Source: Mariniblastus sp. (GTDB taxonomy: Bacteria > Planctomycetota > Planctomycetia > Pirellulales > Pirellulaceae). Taken from it: DNA of 64,000 bases. Location of the stretch: assembly GCA_014237975.1 (NCBI GenBank), contig JABACA010000008.1, positions 1 to 64,000 of the forward strand. Reading direction: 5' to 3'. Each line of letters starts with the position of its first letter. The stretch's first letter is position 1. The position numbers and the translations under genes are program-made. Below the pieces are notes generated by a model. It searched no databases, was not told where the DNA came from, and saw nothing but the letters and a program-made list of their open reading frames with translations. This document shows, piece after piece, positions 34,486-43,385 of the stretch.

Positions 34486-36273
34486 ATGACAGACACCTTA
34501 AAAAATATCGAAACAGGGAACACAGGCCGGTCGGGCAATCCGATTTTGAGGTTCTTGGGGACGTACGTCTTTTCCAGCGACCACAAGATCATCGGGCTGC
34601 AATTTCTGTTTTCTTCGCTTATCTGGTTTGCCATAGGAGGAATGCTGGCATTGGCCATCCGTTGGCAATTGGCATTTCCATGGAGTGACATGCCGATTTT
34701 CGGACCGACACTGTTTGCATCCGAAGGAGGCCAAATCCCTGGCGTCTTTTACAACATGCTGTTTACGATGCATGCCACCATCATGATTTTTTTCGTGATC
34801 ATTCCGATCTTGAGCGGTGCTTTTGGAAATTACCTGATCCCGCTGATGATCGGCGCAGAAGACATGGCGTTCCCGCGGCTCAACATGTTCAGTTATTGGT
34901 TCATGTGGCCGGCATTCGCCTGCATGATTCTCAGCTTTACCATGCCCGGCTTTGGCCCAACCTCGGGCTGGACCTCCTATCCCACATTAAGCCTGATTAC
35001 CGGGGACGCGCAAAATTTTTGGATCCTGGGACTGATATTTGTCGGTATCTCGTCGATGATTGGATCGATCAACTACATGACAACCATCCTGCAGATGCGG
35101 GCACCCGGCATGCATATGTTCCGCATGCCAATGACCGTCTGGGCAATGTTCATTACAGCCATTCTACAGGCGTTCGCCCTGCCCGTCCTGACTGCCGCGT
35201 TGTTCATGCAATTGTCAGACCGGCTGCTGGCCACCGGATTTTTTGCACCCGAGGCCATCCTGGTCAACGACACGACGACCATCAGTGGTGGTGGCGAGCC
35301 GTTACTGTGGCAACACCTGTTCTGGTTCTATTCCCATCCTGCCGTGTACATCATGATCCTGCCGGCGATGGGCATGGTCTCCGATATGCTGAGCTGTTTT
35401 GCAAGAAAACCCCTGTTCGGTTATCGCCCGATGATTTATTCGTTGACGGCAATTGCAGGGCTGGGATTTGTAGTCTGGGGGCATCACATGTTCGTTTCGG
35501 GCATGAACCGGATCCTGGCAATCTCGTTCATGGTTTCCACCATGTTGATTGCGTTACCAAGTGGTATCAAGGTATTCAACTGGCTCGGTACGCTGTGGGG
35601 TGGTCGACTGTTTTTGACCACGCCGATGCTTTTTAGCATTGGCTTTGTGTCGATGTTCATCATCGGCGGTTTGTCCGGTATCGTGATGGCTGCCCCACCG
35701 GTCGATATCCAGATCCACGACACCTATTTCATCGTGGCACATTTTCATTACGTGTTGTTTGGCGCCAGCGTACTGGGTGTGATGGGTGCCATCTATTTCT
35801 GGTATCCAAAAATGTTCGGTCGAAAGATGAACGAGACATTGGGCAAGATACACTTTTTTCTGACGTTCATTTTTTTGAATGGCACATTTTTCCCTATGCA
35901 TTTCCTGGGGGCTCGTGGATTCCCGCGTCGGTATGCCGACCCTTACCGGTTCGAGGAATTCCAGGACCTGCTACCGCTGAATCAATTCATCACGCTCTGT
36001 GCATTTTTAATGGGCGCCGCTCAATTGATCTTCCTGATCAATTTTTTTGGCAGTTTGATCTGGGGGAAGAAAGCAGGTCGCAACCCGTGGAATGCAAACT
36101 CGCTTGAATGGTCGGCGCCCAGCCCGCCTCAACATGGTAATTTTGATTTCCAGCCGCAAGTGTATCGCGGCCCTTACGAATACAGTCACCCCGACCGAGT
36201 GGACGACTACTGGCCCCAAATCGAATCACCTGAACCACCCGATTCAAACCAGATATCACCTCCCGTAGGCTGA
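34486..36273 (+). CDS. ctaD: Cytochrome c oxidase subunit I, A2-type
   Basis: This 595-residue haem-copper oxidase subunit reduces O2 to water and pumps protons. His ligands are visible in FTMHATIM (low-spin haem), SHPAVY (CuB, with the cross-link Tyr), WGHHMF (CuB pair) and AHFHYVLFG (two haems). The usual HPEVY glutamate of the D-channel is Ala, preceded by Tyr-Ser (FYSHPAVY), the signature of the A2 subfamily as in Rhodothermus. The D-channel entrance Asp is present (GAEDMAFPRLN). Twelve helices are consistent with the length. It is followed 30 bp later by the haem O synthase gene. Confidence 0.97.
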   Translation: MTDTLKNIETGNTGRSGNPILRFLGTYVFSSDHKIIGLQFLFSSLIWFAIGGMLALAIRWQLAFPWSDMPIFGPTLFASEGGQIPGVFYNMLFTMHATIMIFFVIIPILSGAFGNYLIPLMIGAEDMAFPRLNMFSYWFMWPAFACMILSFTMPGFGPTSGWTSYPTLSLITGDAQNFWILGLIFVGISSMIGSINYMTTILQMRAPGMHMFRMPMTVWAMFITAILQAFALPVLTAALFMQLSDRLLATGFFAPEAILVNDTTTISGGGEPLLWQHLFWFYSHPAVYIMILPAMGMVSDMLSCFARKPLFGYRPMIYSLTAIAGLGFVVWGHHMFVSGMNRILAISFMVSTMLIALPSGIKVFNWLGTLWGGRLFLTTPMLFSIGFVSMFIIGGLSGIVMAAPPVDIQIHDTYFIVAHFHYVLFGASVLGVMGAIYFWYPKMFGRKMNETLGKIHFFLTFIFLNGTFFPMHFLGARGFPRRYADPYRFEEFQDLLPLNQFITLCAFLMGAAQLIFLINFFGSLIWGKKAGRNPWNANSLEWSAPSPPQHGNFDFQPQVYRGPYEYSHPDRVDDYWPQIESPEPPDSNQISPPVG

Positions 36274-36303
36274 CAAACAAATTAGACTAACATATTGATT
36301 TTG

Positions 36304-37221
36304 ATGAAATACATTATTGCAACGAGAACGAAACCGATGGAATCGAGTGGTCTCAGCACCAAGCTGCGCGCATTCGCAGAGCTGACCAAGCTGCGAATCA
36401 CGATCATGGTCCTCTTCACATTTTGTGTAGCTGGCGTTTTGGCGGCCGGGCCCGATGTGAAAATGGGCACCTTGATTTGGGCCGCTTTGGGGCTTTTGTT
36501 TATGGCCGCCAGTGGTAATGCGATGAACATGTACCTGGAGCGGTACACCGATTTCTTGATGATCCGCACTGCCAAACGTCCATTGCCCGATCAGCGACTG
36601 TCGTCTGGGGAAGTGGTGATGTTTGCATCGGTCTGCTTCGGAATATCGGCAGGGATCTTTTTGGCAGCTGTCAATTGGCAAACGGCACTGTGCGGACTGG
36701 TGACCTGGGTTCTTTATGTCTGCGTCTATACACCGCTCAAAACCCGAACTTCGCTGAATACGGAAATCGGCGCGATTCCAGGCGCGCTCCCAATCATCAT
36801 GGGCTCACTGGCCACGACGGGAACGGTCGGTCTGCAGGAATGGGCGTTCTTTGCAACCCTGCTGTTTTGGCAATTCCCTCACTTTATGGCCATCGCCTGG
36901 CTTTATCGGGATCAGTACCGCGAGGGCGGTCACAAGATGCTAACGGTCATCGATCCCACGGGCAGGCGGGCAGGGAAAAAGGCCGTCGTCACCTGTGCCA
37001 TCCTGTTATTGGTCAGTCTTTTGCCTGCCTTGACGTTTCGCACGGGCCTGCAAAGCGTCCTGTTTTCTTTCAGCGCCGTTTTGCTGGGATACTTTTATAT
37101 GCGAGACTCGATCCGCTTTGCCGGCAATCGAAATAAAACCACGGCTCGCCGTTTACTCAGGACATCGATCATCTACCTCCCCCTGTTCATGTTGGCACTT
37201 GTCGTTGCAAGCCTTTCCTGA
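36304..37221 (+). CDS. ctaB: Protohaem IX farnesyltransferase (haem O synthase)
   Basis: This UbiA-family membrane enzyme attaches farnesyl to haem B to make haem O for the oxidase. The substrate motif is NMYLERYTDFLMIRTAKRPLP, with Glu in place of the usual second Asp position of the NXXXD motif; the rest is conserved. Seven to nine hydrophobic helices follow. ATG 36304 is used; ATG 36337 (MESSGLSTKL) is an alternative, and the track start 36295 is TTG. It lies between subunits I and III, as in many bacterial oxidase operons. No ctaA (haem A synthase) is in the window, so an HemA route must be elsewhere if haem A is used. Confidence 0.93.
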   Translation: MKYIIATRTKPMESSGLSTKLRAFAELTKLRITIMVLFTFCVAGVLAAGPDVKMGTLIWAALGLLFMAASGNAMNMYLERYTDFLMIRTAKRPLPDQRLSSGEVVMFASVCFGISAGIFLAAVNWQTALCGLVTWVLYVCVYTPLKTRTSLNTEIGAIPGALPIIMGSLATTGTVGLQEWAFFATLLFWQFPHFMAIAWLYRDQYREGGHKMLTVIDPTGRRAGKKAVVTCAILLLVSLLPALTFRTGLQSVLFSFSAVLLGYFYMRDSIRFAGNRNKTTARRLLRTSIIYLPLFMLALVVASLS

Positions 37222-37236
37222 TAGTTGATTGACACA

Positions 37237-38520
37237 ATGGTGAACAACAAGATTAATCCTGAACCGGACCATGGCTCTCACGGTCATGCGGTCCCGCTGG
37301 TCTACCAGCAAGCGCTGCCGATGTCGCGCGGGAAAGTGGCCATTTGGCTATTTTTGTCAACCGAAATCATGTTTTTTACAGCGCTGATCGGAACCTATAT
37401 CGTTTTGAGGTTTGGAGCACCGGAAGGGACTTGGCCGACTCCTTCGCAAGTGGGAGTGATGGAATCGCTTGGAGCACTGAACACATTTGTCCTGATTTGT
37501 TCCAGTATGACGATCGTTTTTTCCTACGAAGCAGCAAAGTCAGACCGGATCCGGGCAGCGCGAAGTTGGTTGTTGGCAACCATGTTGCTGGCCTTTGTCT
37601 TTCTAGGAATCAAGGGAGTCGAATACACCTCCAAATATACTCATGGAATTTATCCCCAATTCCCCCGCTCCCTGATGCATGATCGGCCCGATGTTTATTA
37701 CGTCTCCAATTTTTCGGCGCAGCTCAAAAAGCGGATTGCCGACCTGGAATCCAATACCAGTCCAGCCAACGACCACGATCCGGCAACCCTGGAAACGTTG
37801 TATCTGATTCAATCCGGCCTGGTGAACTGGACGGAAAAAAAAGTCGGCATGTCGGACGACCCCAACATGAAGCGGATGGCCCTCGAATCGTTTGCCCACC
37901 AAATACACCCGCTCTCAAAAAGACCGGATATCGACAAGTACCTGGTCGATGAGCAAGCGGAGCTGCTTGGAAAACAGCAGGAACTGGAACCGCAGCTCAC
38001 ACAGCTGGAAGCTGACTTGGCAAAGCTCCAGCAACAACTTGTTGCCCTGTCCGATGAAATCGCCCAACTCGAAAGTGACCGCAAATCCAAAGTTGACGCA
38101 AATGGTGATTTCCCGGAACCGGGCCCGGAAGAACTACAACAGACAGCATTGTTAGAGTCAACGGAGCAAAAAGCGAAAACCGTGACGGATTCGATCAACA
38201 CCTTTCACCAACGCCTGAATCCAATCAATCGTCGCCTGGAATCGCATTCGGCGTTCAACCAATTTGAAAAGGGCGTCAATGAACACTTTCATTTAAAATT
38301 GCCCATGGTGATTCCCAGTGGCAACACATGGGCCAACACCTACTTCCTGATAACCGGGTTCCATGCGTTGCATGTGGTACTTGGAATCGTTGTGTTTTTG
38401 TTCCTGCTACCCTTGGAGCTGAATCGCAGGCGGGCAAAGATCATGGAAAATGTCGGTTTATACTGGCATTTCGTCGACATCGTATGGATATTCCTGTTTC
38501 CAATGATTTACTTGTTTTGA
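37237..38520 (+). CDS. ctaE: Cytochrome c oxidase subunit III with a large coiled-coil insertion
   Basis: This 427-residue protein is twice the normal length. It has the subunit III helices [34 protein letters not shown] and [21 protein letters not shown], then about 215 residues (roughly 141-358) that do not belong to the family. The insert includes a predicted coiled coil with repeated LEXXLXXL spacing ([21 protein letters not shown]). The last two helices ([17 protein letters not shown] and [21 protein letters not shown]) then match COX3 again. The start is ATG 37237; the ORF track starts at TTG 37225. It sits between ctaB and the subunit IV gene and is presumably part of the same oxidase. 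Confidence 0.92.
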   Translation: MVNNKINPEPDHGSHGHAVPLVYQQALPMSRGKVAIWLFLSTEIMFFTALIGTYIVLRFGAPEGTWPTPSQVGVMESLGALNTFVLICSSMTIVFSYEAAKSDRIRAARSWLLATMLLAFVFLGIKGVEYTSKYTHGIYPQFPRSLMHDRPDVYYVSNFSAQLKKRIADLESNTSPANDHDPATLETLYLIQSGLVNWTEKKVGMSDDPNMKRMALESFAHQIHPLSKRPDIDKYLVDEQAELLGKQQELEPQLTQLEADLAKLQQQLVALSDEIAQLESDRKSKVDANGDFPEPGPEELQQTALLESTEQKAKTVTDSINTFHQRLNPINRRLESHSAFNQFEKGVNEHFHLKLPMVIPSGNTWANTYFLITGFHALHVVLGIVVFLFLLPLELNRRRAKIMENVGLYWHFVDIVWIFLFPMIYLF

Positions 38521-38524
38521 TGTG

Positions 38525-38947
38525 ATGGAATCTACCAACACTACCGATTCGCCGCCGACCAGCCAGCGCAAGGTATTCCTGATTGTTTTTGGTTTACTCG
38601 TGGTCCTTACCGGCATATCCTTTGGGGTGGCCAACTCCTCGATTATGGACGATCGAATCATCGGCTGGAGCGTAATGGTTGGGATTTCTGTCTGTAAGGC
38701 AATGCTGGTGGCCACCTTTTTCATGCACCTCTGGTGGGAACAAGCCTGGAAATATGCACTCACCATCCCGACGTTGTTTATGGGCTGCATGCTCGTATTA
38801 TTACTTGTTCCCGATATTGGTATGCGAACGGATCATTATCCACGGTCCCGTCAAATGCTGAGCCCTGAGTCGATTACCGTTCCGGATGCACCAGGTGACG
38901 AATCGCCAACGCCCAACTCCGAATCAACCACACGTAAAGAATCATGA
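38525..38947 (+). CDS. Cytochrome c oxidase subunit IV-like protein
   Basis: This 140-residue protein has three hydrophobic helices (KVFLIVFGLLVVLTGISFG, GWSVMVGISVCKAMLVATFFMHLWW and YALTIPTLFMGCMLVLLLVPD), the pattern of prokaryotic COX4/CyoD-type subunits. A Ser/Pro-rich polar tail follows. The ATG at 38525 is 4 bp after the subunit III stop, and its end overlaps the SCO gene by 4 bp (ATGA), so it is tightly coupled. It probably stabilises subunits I and III. Confidence 0.88.
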   Translation: MESTNTTDSPPTSQRKVFLIVFGLLVVLTGISFGVANSSIMDDRIIGWSVMVGISVCKAMLVATFFMHLWWEQAWKYALTIPTLFMGCMLVLLLVPDIGMRTDHYPRSRQMLSPESITVPDAPGDESPTPNSESTTRKES

Positions 38948-40194
38948 AAAAATCACTTCCTATTGTTCTCTGGGTATTGGTGATCGTCGTGGGCGGGTTC
39001 ACGTTTTACGTGGAATGGACAAGGCCAAAACGGCCGGTCGTCATGGAATCGGAAACCGATGCACAATCGACCGGTGCAGTACTCGTCGATGTTCCCTGGA
39101 AACACTTGCAACACGTACCCGACTTTGAAATGACGAACCAGGATGGCCAGCCCTTTTGTTACAGGGATTTTGCTGGGCAACCGATGGTTGTCAGTTTCTT
39201 TTTTGCCGGCTGCCCGAGTATTTGTCGGGATTTGAATTCCCAGATAAAACGACTGCGCGACCAACTAAAAGACCAGGATATTCTCTTTTTGAGCATTACG
39301 GTTGACCCAGAAAATGATACCGTCGATGTACTTGAACGTTACGCCAAGGACTATGAAGCAACCGTTGACCAATGGGTTTTCGCCACGGGAAAGCCATATA
39401 AGGTTCGGGAGATTGGTGAGCAGATTTTTCGCGTCGTGGTTGACCGGGACACACACACCGATAACATCCTGTTAATTGACCGCTGGGGAAAGTACCGGGA
39501 TCGTTTTAAATGGGATGATCCCTATGACATGAAACGGTTTGTTGCCGTGGCCAAAGAGGTGATTGCCGAAACGGAACCTCCCATGGAATCCGTGGTCCGG
39601 ACGCGCAACGCAATGGCTGGCGTTGAACCAAGAGATTGGGATACGGTTCCCTGGATTCGCGAATTCTTTCTGACGTCGTCGGCCGGCGACAAAGTGTACT
39701 CGCGAGACTTTACCGGCGAGACGTGGATTGGCAGTTTCTTTTTCACGTCATGTCCCGGCATCTGCATTGAACAAAACAATTACCTGGCCGGATTGCAAGA
39801 CCGATTGAAAGAACATCCCGCCAGGATCGTGAGTATTACAACGGACCCCAGTACCGACTCGCCCCAGGTGCTCGGAGAGTATGCGCGAAAACTAGGGGCC
39901 AAACCCGACCGGTGGGTGTTTACCACTGCGGGTGATGAAACATTGACTCGTCGTATCAGTAGTGAATTTTTTCGAGCTGCGGCGGGGAGTTCCCATCACT
40001 CGTCTGAGCTGTTTGTCGTCGATCGTTGGGGAAATCTACGCGGCCGGTTTGATTGGCAACAACCCAAAGACGAGGTCCGCATGTTCGCCTTGATTGACCA
40101 GCTGAATTCTGAAAAAGTACCTCCTGGCAGTTTTTCAATGGTCAAACCGACTCCCAAACCAACCAGTGATTCCAAGGACACCGACGACGAATGA
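38944..40194 (+). CDS. SCO-type copper chaperone with two tandem SCO domains
   Basis: This 416-residue protein contains one N-terminal membrane helix and two complete SCO1/SenC thioredoxin-like domains. Domain one has the copper-binding CPSIC (Cys90 to Cys94) and His in DTHTDN; domain two has CPGIC (about 270-274) and His in SSHHSSE. SCO proteins insert copper into the CuA site of subunit II. Both copies keep the two Cys and the His, so both look functional. It overlaps the next gene by 4 bp. Single-domain SCO is the rule, so this fusion is unusual. Confidence 0.92.
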   Translation: MKKSLPIVLWVLVIVVGGFTFYVEWTRPKRPVVMESETDAQSTGAVLVDVPWKHLQHVPDFEMTNQDGQPFCYRDFAGQPMVVSFFFAGCPSICRDLNSQIKRLRDQLKDQDILFLSITVDPENDTVDVLERYAKDYEATVDQWVFATGKPYKVREIGEQIFRVVVDRDTHTDNILLIDRWGKYRDRFKWDDPYDMKRFVAVAKEVIAETEPPMESVVRTRNAMAGVEPRDWDTVPWIREFFLTSSAGDKVYSRDFTGETWIGSFFFTSCPGICIEQNNYLAGLQDRLKEHPARIVSITTDPSTDSPQVLGEYARKLGAKPDRWVFTTAGDETLTRRISSEFFRAAAGSSHHSSELFVVDRWGNLRGRFDWQQPKDEVRMFALIDQLNSEKVPPGSFSMVKPTPKPTSDSKDTDDE

Positions 40195-40664
40195 TCCACA
40201 CGTTCATGAATTCATCGATAATAATGGCCGATTCCGTTTTGCCTCACGTTAATGCATCCCTCAACGCATTGGCAACCGTCGTGCTTATCGCGGGTTATTT
40301 CTTTATTCGCAACCGAATGGAAACGGCTCACAAGGCAGCCATGCTTAGTTGCTTTGCTATCTCGATCATATTTCTGGGCTGCTATTTGACCTATCACTAT
40401 GGTTATGGTCATACGACCTTTGATCGGGAAACCTACCCGATCGCGGCCATACTCTATTATGTGCTGCTGGGAACCCACATTCCGTTGGCCATCACGGTGC
40501 CCGTCCTGGCCCTGATTACGATTTACTTTGGCTTTAAGGACAACCGCGTCAAACACAAGAAAATGGCTCGCTGGACCTTTCCGATCTGGTTGTATGTTTC
40601 CGTAACGGGAGTTTTAGTATATTTTATGATCTATTGGTGGTTTCCACCCGGCTCCCAGGTCTAA
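40191..40664 (+). CDS. DUF420 membrane protein (CtaM-like)
   Basis: This 157-residue protein has four hydrophobic helices with HVNASLNALATVVLIAGYFFIRNR, GCYLTYHYGYGHTTF and the GTHIPLAITVPVLALITIYFG segment typical of DUF420. In other bacteria CtaM is required for assembly of a haem-copper oxidase, so an assembly role fits. The ATG overlaps the SCO stop (ATGA). It is the next-to-last gene of the oxidase locus. Confidence 0.88.
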   Translation: MIHTFMNSSIIMADSVLPHVNASLNALATVVLIAGYFFIRNRMETAHKAAMLSCFAISIIFLGCYLTYHYGYGHTTFDRETYPIAAILYYVLLGTHIPLAITVPVLALITIYFGFKDNRVKHKKMARWTFPIWLYVSVTGVLVYFMIYWWFPPGSQV

Positions 40665-40675
40665 ATGATTCGCCC

Positions 40676-40945
40676 ATGACTCCCAATTTCCGCCAAACAT
40701 GTTTGCCCCTGATCTGCTTTCTGGCAGTTGCCTTGCTGTGCAACAACGCATTGGCGTGTCCCACCTGCAAGGACGGAATGCATGATCAAACTGCGACAGC
40801 ATTTGCCATGAGCATTCTTTTCATGATGAGCATGCCGTTCCTTATCCTCTGTGGCTGGGTTTTTGCAATCTTTCGAATGCGGCAAAACATGAACGAGTCC
40901 AGCGAGCTGCTGCTGGAACATGGGCTTGAGGAAAACGGTCGCTGA
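40676..40945 (+). CDS. Small membrane protein with a CPTC motif, last gene of the oxidase locus
   Basis: This 89-residue protein has a signal-peptide-like N-terminus (LICFLAVALLCNNALA), a CPTCKDGMHDQ motif just after it, and one transmembrane helix (SILFMMSMPFLILCGWVFAIF). The Cys pair, Met and His together resemble a copper-binding or thiol-redox motif on the outer face. The ATG at 40676 is used; the track start at 40634 overlaps the DUF420 gene. It lies 11 bp after DUF420, so it is probably part of the oxidase assembly set. No named family is recognised. Confidence 0.72.
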   Translation: MTPNFRQTCLPLICFLAVALLCNNALACPTCKDGMHDQTATAFAMSILFMMSMPFLILCGWVFAIFRMRQNMNESSELLLEHGLEENGR

Positions 40946-41021
40946 TTTCGCCAGATGCGTCCTTACCCGATCCGAAACACCAGCCAGCGTGCCGAGTTCC
41001 CCATACGGCCTGGCCCTTCGA

Positions 41022-41885
41022 TCATGCGGTGCAGGACTCCAGCCATCGGTGAATGGCAGATTCCACGACATCAAATCTAGCCGAGTAAAAATGATCGGCG
41101 CCGGGAATCGTTTCGATTGAAACGTTATCGAGCTGATTTGCGATCCGTTCCAAATCATCTTGAAGTCCGACAAACACCGGATTCTCATTCAACTCCAACT
41201 CGCCGAAACCAATCCAGGTTGGCACCGTGACTTGATGAACAAAATTCAGCCAGTTAAGAAAATCTCCCGACCGGTATTTTTCCAAGTAGGCGCCGGCTGA
41301 CATCCAGGTCGGGAATGGAAAATCAACGTACATTAATTCATCCGCCTGATGGCTGGCCACGAGTTCTCGGGCAGCCTTCAGCCAGTGGGAAAAACGATCA
41401 CCCTCGCTCGATGCCAGAAACGCATTGTAGCTTAATCGGGTCGCTGACAATCCGCAGACCGCCGCCACCAAAGGGTGGGGAGCATGTGCCTGAGCGTAAA
41501 GAGATTTGATAGCTCCTAAACTGTGCCCTGCCAAGAGAACATTACGGTGCCCCTCGTCTGACAGAAAATCAACCCAGGCATTGATATCATACTTACATTC
41601 GTCAATCCGCTCGTACGCTGCACCAAGCGTAACAGAACGACCCGACCGAACCGTCAGGTTCAGGTAATCATGACCTCGTGTGTTTATCAACACAGCACTG
41701 ATTCCCTGACGTACAAAAGACCCCGCCAGATGCTTGAGCAATCGAGAAGTATAAAAATTTCCACTCAGTCCATGAGTGATCACGGTCGCGTCGATCTTTC
41801 CGTTGGGCTCGGTTTCGGCAGCCATGTAGAAACCATCCAATCGAACCCGGTCCGATGTCATCACGCTAACCAACTGGCCATGCAT
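41022..41885 (-). CDS. Alpha/beta hydrolase
   Basis: This 287-residue protein has the alpha/beta hydrolase fold with oxyanion-hole region VITHGLSGNFYTS, the nucleophile elbow GHSLGAIKSLY and a C-terminal His in IPGADHFYSARFD. An acidic residue in the FGELELNENP segment likely completes the triad. It resembles DUF1749-type hydrolases in layout. The substrate is unknown. It is minus strand, convergent with the oxidase locus, and its start is just downstream of a minus-strand terminator serving the 42001 gene, so it is transcribed separately. Confidence 0.85.
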   Translation of the reverse strand: MHGQLVSVMTSDRVRLDGFYMAAETEPNGKIDATVITHGLSGNFYTSRLLKHLAGSFVRQGISAVLINTRGHDYLNLTVRSGRSVTLGAAYERIDECKYDINAWVDFLSDEGHRNVLLAGHSLGAIKSLYAQAHAPHPLVAAVCGLSATRLSYNAFLASSEGDRFSHWLKAARELVASHQADELMYVDFPFPTWMSAGAYLEKYRSGDFLNWLNFVHQVTVPTWIGFGELELNENPVFVGLQDDLERIANQLDNVSIETIPGADHFYSARFDVVESAIHRWLESCTA

Positions 41886-41916
41886 TCATTCCACCTGCTT
41901 CAATCGAATTGGCATT

Positions 41917-41949
41917 AAAAAACCCTGATTCGCGGTATACGAATCAGGG
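41917..41949 (-). terminator. Rho-independent terminator of the 42001-42474 gene
   Basis: The arms CCCTGATTCG and CGAATCAGGG (10 bp, 7-nt loop) are followed on the minus strand by a run of six T. It lies about 50 bp past the stop of the 157-residue gene and just before the start of the alpha/beta hydrolase, separating the two transcripts. Confidence 0.88.
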
Positions 41950-42000
41950 CATGTGTAATCTATTTGTTTTCGTTGGTAAATTGCCAGGGAATACAACCCA

Positions 42001-42474
42001 CTAAGCACCACTTTGAGCGTGATGCGGCACACTACTCAATTGGGACAATAACTGCAAAACACCGTTAAGATGGGCCAATCGAGGGCCGTAGCGATCGACA
42101 AATTCATTGAGAACAAATTCACCATCGAGCATGTTTTCATAGTTGTCATTGACTTCGATCGTCAAGTTCTCAAGAAACTCGGTTTGCACCCGACTCAAAG
42201 CTTCTGCCGCCGCGCGGCAACGGCGAGCCAGCAACGGGTTTGCCTCTTTCCATTGACCCAGTTCATTAGCGCGTTGGCGCTGGCTGGCATTCGTTTGATC
42301 AACCAGTTCTTGCAACAGTTCATTCTGGCGTTCTTGGCCAAAGACTAATTGCTGCAACAGTGTATTAAGCTCTTGATTGTTATTCATGGTGGTATTGCCA
42401 ACCGTGGGTTTGCTAGCATCTTGACTGACGTCGATCCGAAAAATCGGTGACAAATCTTGGGGGTCACGTGTCAT
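42001..42474 (-). CDS. Conserved helical protein of planctomycete type, function unknown
   Basis: This 157-residue soluble helical protein has a Gln-rich first third (NNNQELNTLLQQLVFGQERQ) and a strongly patterned second half (ANPLLARRCRAAAEALSRVQ, NDNYENMLDGEFVLNEFVDRYGPRLAHLN). I associate similar proteins with planctomycetes. No metal site or catalytic motif is apparent. GGAG about 12 bases upstream supports ATG 42474. A near-consensus promoter lies about 40 bp upstream and a terminator about 50 bp downstream, so it is a monocistronic, probably well-expressed gene. Confidence 0.78.
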   Translation of the reverse strand: MTRDPQDLSPIFRIDVSQDASKPTVGNTTMNNNQELNTLLQQLVFGQERQNELLQELVDQTNASQRQRANELGQWKEANPLLARRCRAAAEALSRVQTEFLENLTIEVNDNYENMLDGEFVLNEFVDRYGPRLAHLNGVLQLLSQLSSVPHHAQSGA

Positions 42475-42842
42475 TAAATATCACTCCAAATAATTGCGCA
42501 TCGATTTCACCTAGTATAAACAGATGATACAAAAGTGTCGAGCAGTACGTTGTCACTCCTTCCCGTATTCATAAAATTTTTAATTATTCTAAAGTGAAAA
42601 ATCGGTACTGCTGTCAAGGCTTCTAATAAAACGTACGTGCTGCGAAATATTTAACACTGATTCCAATCATAACGCCAAGATTTCCCCACTACCGTGTGTT
42701 AAAGAACTGATTCCCTAGCCTCCGATTCAAAGCTAGGTGGCAATTGTTGTCACATTTCACTGTTTTGATCGTTGACAAACAGTTCTCGCCAAGCACTGCC
42801 CCCGGGCCGACTTGAGATATTGGTTTCCCCAGAGATCCGGAA
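42475..42842. other. AT-rich intergenic region between divergent genes
   Basis: About 370 bp, AT-rich, holding the minus-strand promoter of the 157-residue gene. A TTGACA at 42772-42777 faces the 42843 gene but no good -10 lies at the right spacing. The minus ORF 42689-42946 overlaps the next gene and is not credible. Confidence 0.5.
42513..42541 (-). promoter_or_regulatory. Sigma-70-like promoter of the 42001-42474 gene
   Basis: On the minus strand TCGACA (42541-42536, 5 of 6 to the -35 consensus) and TATACT (42518-42513, 5 of 6 to the -10 consensus) are 17 bp apart. The predicted transcript starts near 42506, giving a leader of about 32 nt. Confidence 0.65.
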
Positions 42843-43349
42843 TTGAACCAAACCCCAGCTACTAAAAACCCACATTTGGGTTTTCTGACCGTTTTTGAAG
42901 TCCCTTCTGCCGGATTTGGTGGAGGGCTATTGGTCACGTCCTGCAAAGGTCGGCCAGTTGAATTTCATTGCACAGCCCCCCTTAACGCCAATCGGGCCCA
43001 GGAAATTCTTTATGGACAGACGCTGAGATCTTTCTTGTTTTGTGACCAAATCGGGATCGCATTGATTGAAAAGGCAAGCACGTCACTTGATGTGGTCGTA
43101 ACCGATGCAGCTGAAATGATCGAGCTATCTACGTCTGTCAATATCCCGTTCGCACTGGTGGATTTGGACGCAACCGCCACTGCCAAAGATCCCTCGGTTA
43201 AAATCGACGCACACATTACCAAGCTTGTTTCTGCGAACACCGACCAGACCCTGCAAGTGCTGAACCAGTTCACCGAGACCTTGCCGTTAAATGAGCCGTT
43301 TGAGCGAATTCAACAGGCCATCGCCGAAGCACACAAGGTGGCTGCTTAA
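42843..43349 (+). CDS. Conserved protein upstream of the SNF2 ATPase, function unknown
   Basis: This 168-residue protein has alternating hydrophobic strands (LGFLTVFEVPSAGFGGGLLVTS, RSFLFCDQIGIALIEKAS) and a Thr/Lys-rich middle. It resembles planctomycete conserved hypotheticals and has no recognised catalytic motif. The start is TTG 42843; no ATG lies upstream in frame. It ends 36 bp before the SNF2 gene on the same strand, so the two are probably co-transcribed and may act together. I do not recognise a named family. Confidence 0.72.
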   Translation: MNQTPATKNPHLGFLTVFEVPSAGFGGGLLVTSCKGRPVEFHCTAPLNANRAQEILYGQTLRSFLFCDQIGIALIEKASTSLDVVVTDAAEMIELSTSVNIPFALVDLDATATAKDPSVKIDAHITKLVSANTDQTLQVLNQFTETLPLNEPFERIQQAIAEAHKVAA

Positions 43350-43385
43350 ACCTGTCACGAAAGCCCGGAAACCAGGCGATTCAAA

